In this document: in pieces, positions 40,827-42,408 of the stretch
How the letters are laid out: each line of letters opens with the position of its first letter
Position numbering within the stretch: position 1 is the first letter of the stretch
DNA from: JAJPKK01 sp035311445
GTDB taxonomy: Bacteria > Pseudomonadota > Alphaproteobacteria > Rhizobiales > Xanthobacteraceae
Reading direction: 5' to 3'
Assembly: GCA_035311445.1 (NCBI GenBank)
Contig: DATGCX010000181.1
Coordinates: forward strand, 1-42,408
DNA: 42,408 nt
Made by a program: the position numbers and the translations under genes
Notes under the pieces: generated by a model
Database searches by the model: none
The model's input: the letters and a program-made list of their open reading frames with translations, nothing else
What the model was told of the DNA's origin: nothing

Positions 40827-42041
40827 TCAGCGCGCCTTCTCGGGAAGGACAAAGACCTGGCCCGGATAAATGAGATTCGGATTGCGGATTTGATTTTGGT
40901 TCGCGCCGTAAATGACTGTATACCGCTCTCCCGCACCATAGGTATTGCGACTGATGCGCCACAGGGTGTCTCCACGAGAGACGACGGCCGTCGTGACCCT
41001 GGGCACCGTCACCGCGCCGGGCGACGCCGCGTCTGGCGTCGAAGCTGTAGCTCCTTCCTGCGGAACTGCTCGACCGGCAGCGTTCTGCGACTTCGCCCAT
41101 TGGTGAGGACCTTGCGACGCTTGCGGTGATTGCGAGACCCCAACAGTCTGATTCAGACCGGAGTCGTTCGCCGCCATAGTCGCAGGCATGTTGAACGGAA
41201 CCTCAGCACGCGATCGGATCGCGCCGGAGCCGGCTTCTACCTCATCCAGTCTAACCCGATAACCACCAGGTGAGACACCCCCATTGACGGTGAACGCAAA
41301 TCGTCCATCCGCGGCAGCGGTCGCCGAAGCAAGATAGCTTTCGTTGAGATAGAGCCTGATCGCAGCGCCGGAGGACGAGCGACCGCTGACATGCAGCTTC
41401 CCGCTCGGCTCGGTCTCAACCGTCTCCACCGTAACCGCGCCGCCGGTGGAGTTTGGCGCCGCAGGCTTCGACAGCACGATGCTTGGCTTGTCCGGCCTCA
41501 TCAACGCCACGACCGGTCGTTCCTGCCGGTTCGGCTGAAGCGCGACAACCACGCTGTCTTTGGAGGTCGCGTCCGTGCCGTCTGGCAGTCTCGATCGCAA
41601 GGTCAACTCATAATCCCCTGGCGGAAGGCGGGGAGGCACCATCGCGAATTGCCCGAACCTGTCTGCCACCACGCGATCATGGAGCTTGCCGTCGCGCAAT
41701 AATTCCACGCTTGCCCCCGGCGCAGCTCTGCCGGCGATGACTGCGTCACCCGAGGGCTCGATGCGCGCAACATCGAAGGCGGGCCGCGGCTCATCACCCG
41801 GCGAGGCAGGGGGCGCCGCAAGTGCGGCGGCGACATCTTTTGCTTCGTTTTTCACCGCCGCAATGGCGGACTGAGCCCGGTCTCGGACGCCTGAAGATTG
41901 CGAATTCGCCGTTGCGGCACTCACCTGATCGGCGTTAGTCGGTGTTTGCGGTCGCTGATAGCTGATGGCAAAGGAAAGCGCCGCGCCCGCTGCCGCGATC
42001 AGCGCCACAGGCGCGACTCTGCGCATCATCCAAGTTCGCAT
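40827..42041 (-). CDS. Large exported LysM-domain protein
   Basis: Protein of 404 residues with a membrane anchor or signal near the N-terminus (APVALIAAAGAALSFAI). Middle regions hold two Ig-like or carboxypeptidase-regulatory-like repeats (VIAGRAAPGASVELLRDGK with PPGDYELTLRS, and VSGRSSSGAAIRLYLNESYL with SPGGYRVRLDEV). The C-terminus is a LysM domain: VSRGDTLWRISRNTYGAGER with YTVIYGANQNQIRNPNLI and YPGQVFVLP. LysM binds peptidoglycan, so the protein is an envelope tether, not an enzyme as far as can be seen. GAGGACAGTC precedes the ATG at 42041. Confidence 0.93.
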   Translation of the reverse strand: MRTWMMRRVAPVALIAAAGAALSFAISYQRPQTPTNADQVSAATANSQSSGVRDRAQSAIAAVKNEAKDVAAALAAPPASPGDEPRPAFDVARIEPSGDAVIAGRAAPGASVELLRDGKLHDRVVADRFGQFAMVPPRLPPGDYELTLRSRLPDGTDATSKDSVVVALQPNRQERPVVALMRPDKPSIVLSKPAAPNSTGGAVTVETVETEPSGKLHVSGRSSSGAAIRLYLNESYLASATAAADGRFAFTVNGGVSPGGYRVRLDEVEAGSGAIRSRAEVPFNMPATMAANDSGLNQTVGVSQSPQASQGPHQWAKSQNAAGRAVPQEGATASTPDAASPGAVTVPRVTTAVVSRGDTLWRISRNTYGAGERYTVIYGANQNQIRNPNLIYPGQVFVLPEKAR

Positions 42042-42237
42042 GACTGTCCTCGACGGTTGATCTGCATTCGCGTGTAGCGCGGCGTCTTCGTCGCGTCATT
42101 GAACGATAGATGAACTGACAACGGGTTAATCACAACGGACTATTCATGCTGCGCCGATTGACAGGGGTCATCAAGTCAAATCTCGATGCAATGTGGTCGC
42201 ACACAATGCCCAAGAAGCCGGCATCTTAATTTGGATA

Positions 42238-42408
42238 TTAGTGTGACTTCGGTTGGGCAGAAGCCGGCCCGCGCAATGTGCGCTCTTCGACAATCGCCAG
42301 CGCGATCAACGCCGCCGCAAGACACATACAGGCAGCCACGAAAACCCACGCGAATGCTGTGGAAAAATCGGATGCGACATCTGCCGGCAGCTGCGTGGCA
42401 CCTCGCGA
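42238..42408 (-). CDS. C-terminal end of an MFS transporter (cut by the window edge)
   Basis: The minus strand from the edge reads 56 residues: ADVASDFSTAFAWVFVAACM, CLAAALIALAIVEERTLRGP and a short tail, ending at TAA 42238. A last membrane helix followed by EERxLRGP is what I know from the C-termini of DHA-type multidrug MFS exporters. With only the end present the assignment stays tentative. Confidence 0.5.
   Translation of the reverse strand, partial: SRGATQLPADVASDFSTAFAWVFVAACMCLAAALIALAIVEERTLRGPASAQPKSH

Noticed and set aside
1..42408. CRISPR arrays, tRNA and rRNA genes, prophage, or complete insertion sequence
   Set aside because: I read for regularly spaced identical repeats, tRNA-like cloverleaf ends, rRNA-like stretches, phage structural genes and complete transposases, and found none beyond the IS91-type fragment at the left edge. 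A tRNA scan would be needed to exclude a missed one.

Overview
The window looks like a chromosomal segment of a GC-rich alphaproteobacterium, most likely of the Hyphomicrobiales (Bradyrhizobium, Pseudolabrys or Rhodoplanes type). This is inferred from the gene families: a Bug-type solute receptor, an AlkK-like acyl-CoA ligase, DUF1236, RT0821/Lpp0805-type and DUF3617 exported proteins, and a CbpA-like DnaJ next to fabI. The many long intergenic palindromes are also of a kind I associate with these genomes. I saw no rRNA, tRNA, CRISPR array or complete mobile element.

Layout. 1-835: the edge of an IS91-like transposase and a gene-free stretch rich in short repeats. 836-6269: a Bug receptor and an IlvD/Edd sugar-acid dehydratase in one orientation, a Tat-exported molybdopterin oxidoreductase, then a convergent PQQ dehydrogenase. 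6270-8323: mostly gene-poor, with one small protein and an XRE regulator behind an AT-rich region carrying phased repeats. 8324-12523: an MBL-fold hydrolase tail-to-tail with a tight operon of DUF898 membrane protein, M48 protease and DUF1499 protein. 12712-19048: acyl-CoA ligase, a sarcosine-oxidase relic, extensin-like protein coupled to a class III aminotransferase, a lipoprotein L,D-transpeptidase and CorA.

19106-24572 is housekeeping: an SDR, PdxH, a surface-antigen-like lipoprotein, DnaJ, FabI and a histidine phosphatase. 24754-29400 is almost entirely small exported proteins (DUF3617, two paralogous double-ABM proteins, DUF1236, an unknown) and a Tat-exported epoxide-hydrolase-like enzyme. 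29566-35250 holds a polytopic membrane protein with two inserted repeat tracts, an NTF2-like protein, a repeat-filled gap with a nonsense-mutated small gene, HdeD and a sulfatase. 35631-42408 holds an outer-membrane transporter, a PhoPQ-like two-component system, a nitroreductase, a trypsin-like protease, a LysM protein and the end of an MFS exporter.

Most genes here concern the envelope or periplasm, and several oxidoreductases are exported. The most unusual observations are the PQQ dehydrogenase (lanthanide-type Asp pair, no vicinal Cys at the usual place, Asn ligand apparently Asp), the sulfatase with a Cys-x-Ala-x-Arg site, repeat elements that have entered a reading frame, and several gene relics lying beside palindromes. 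I found no gene cluster that I can defend as a wholly new defence or mobile system.
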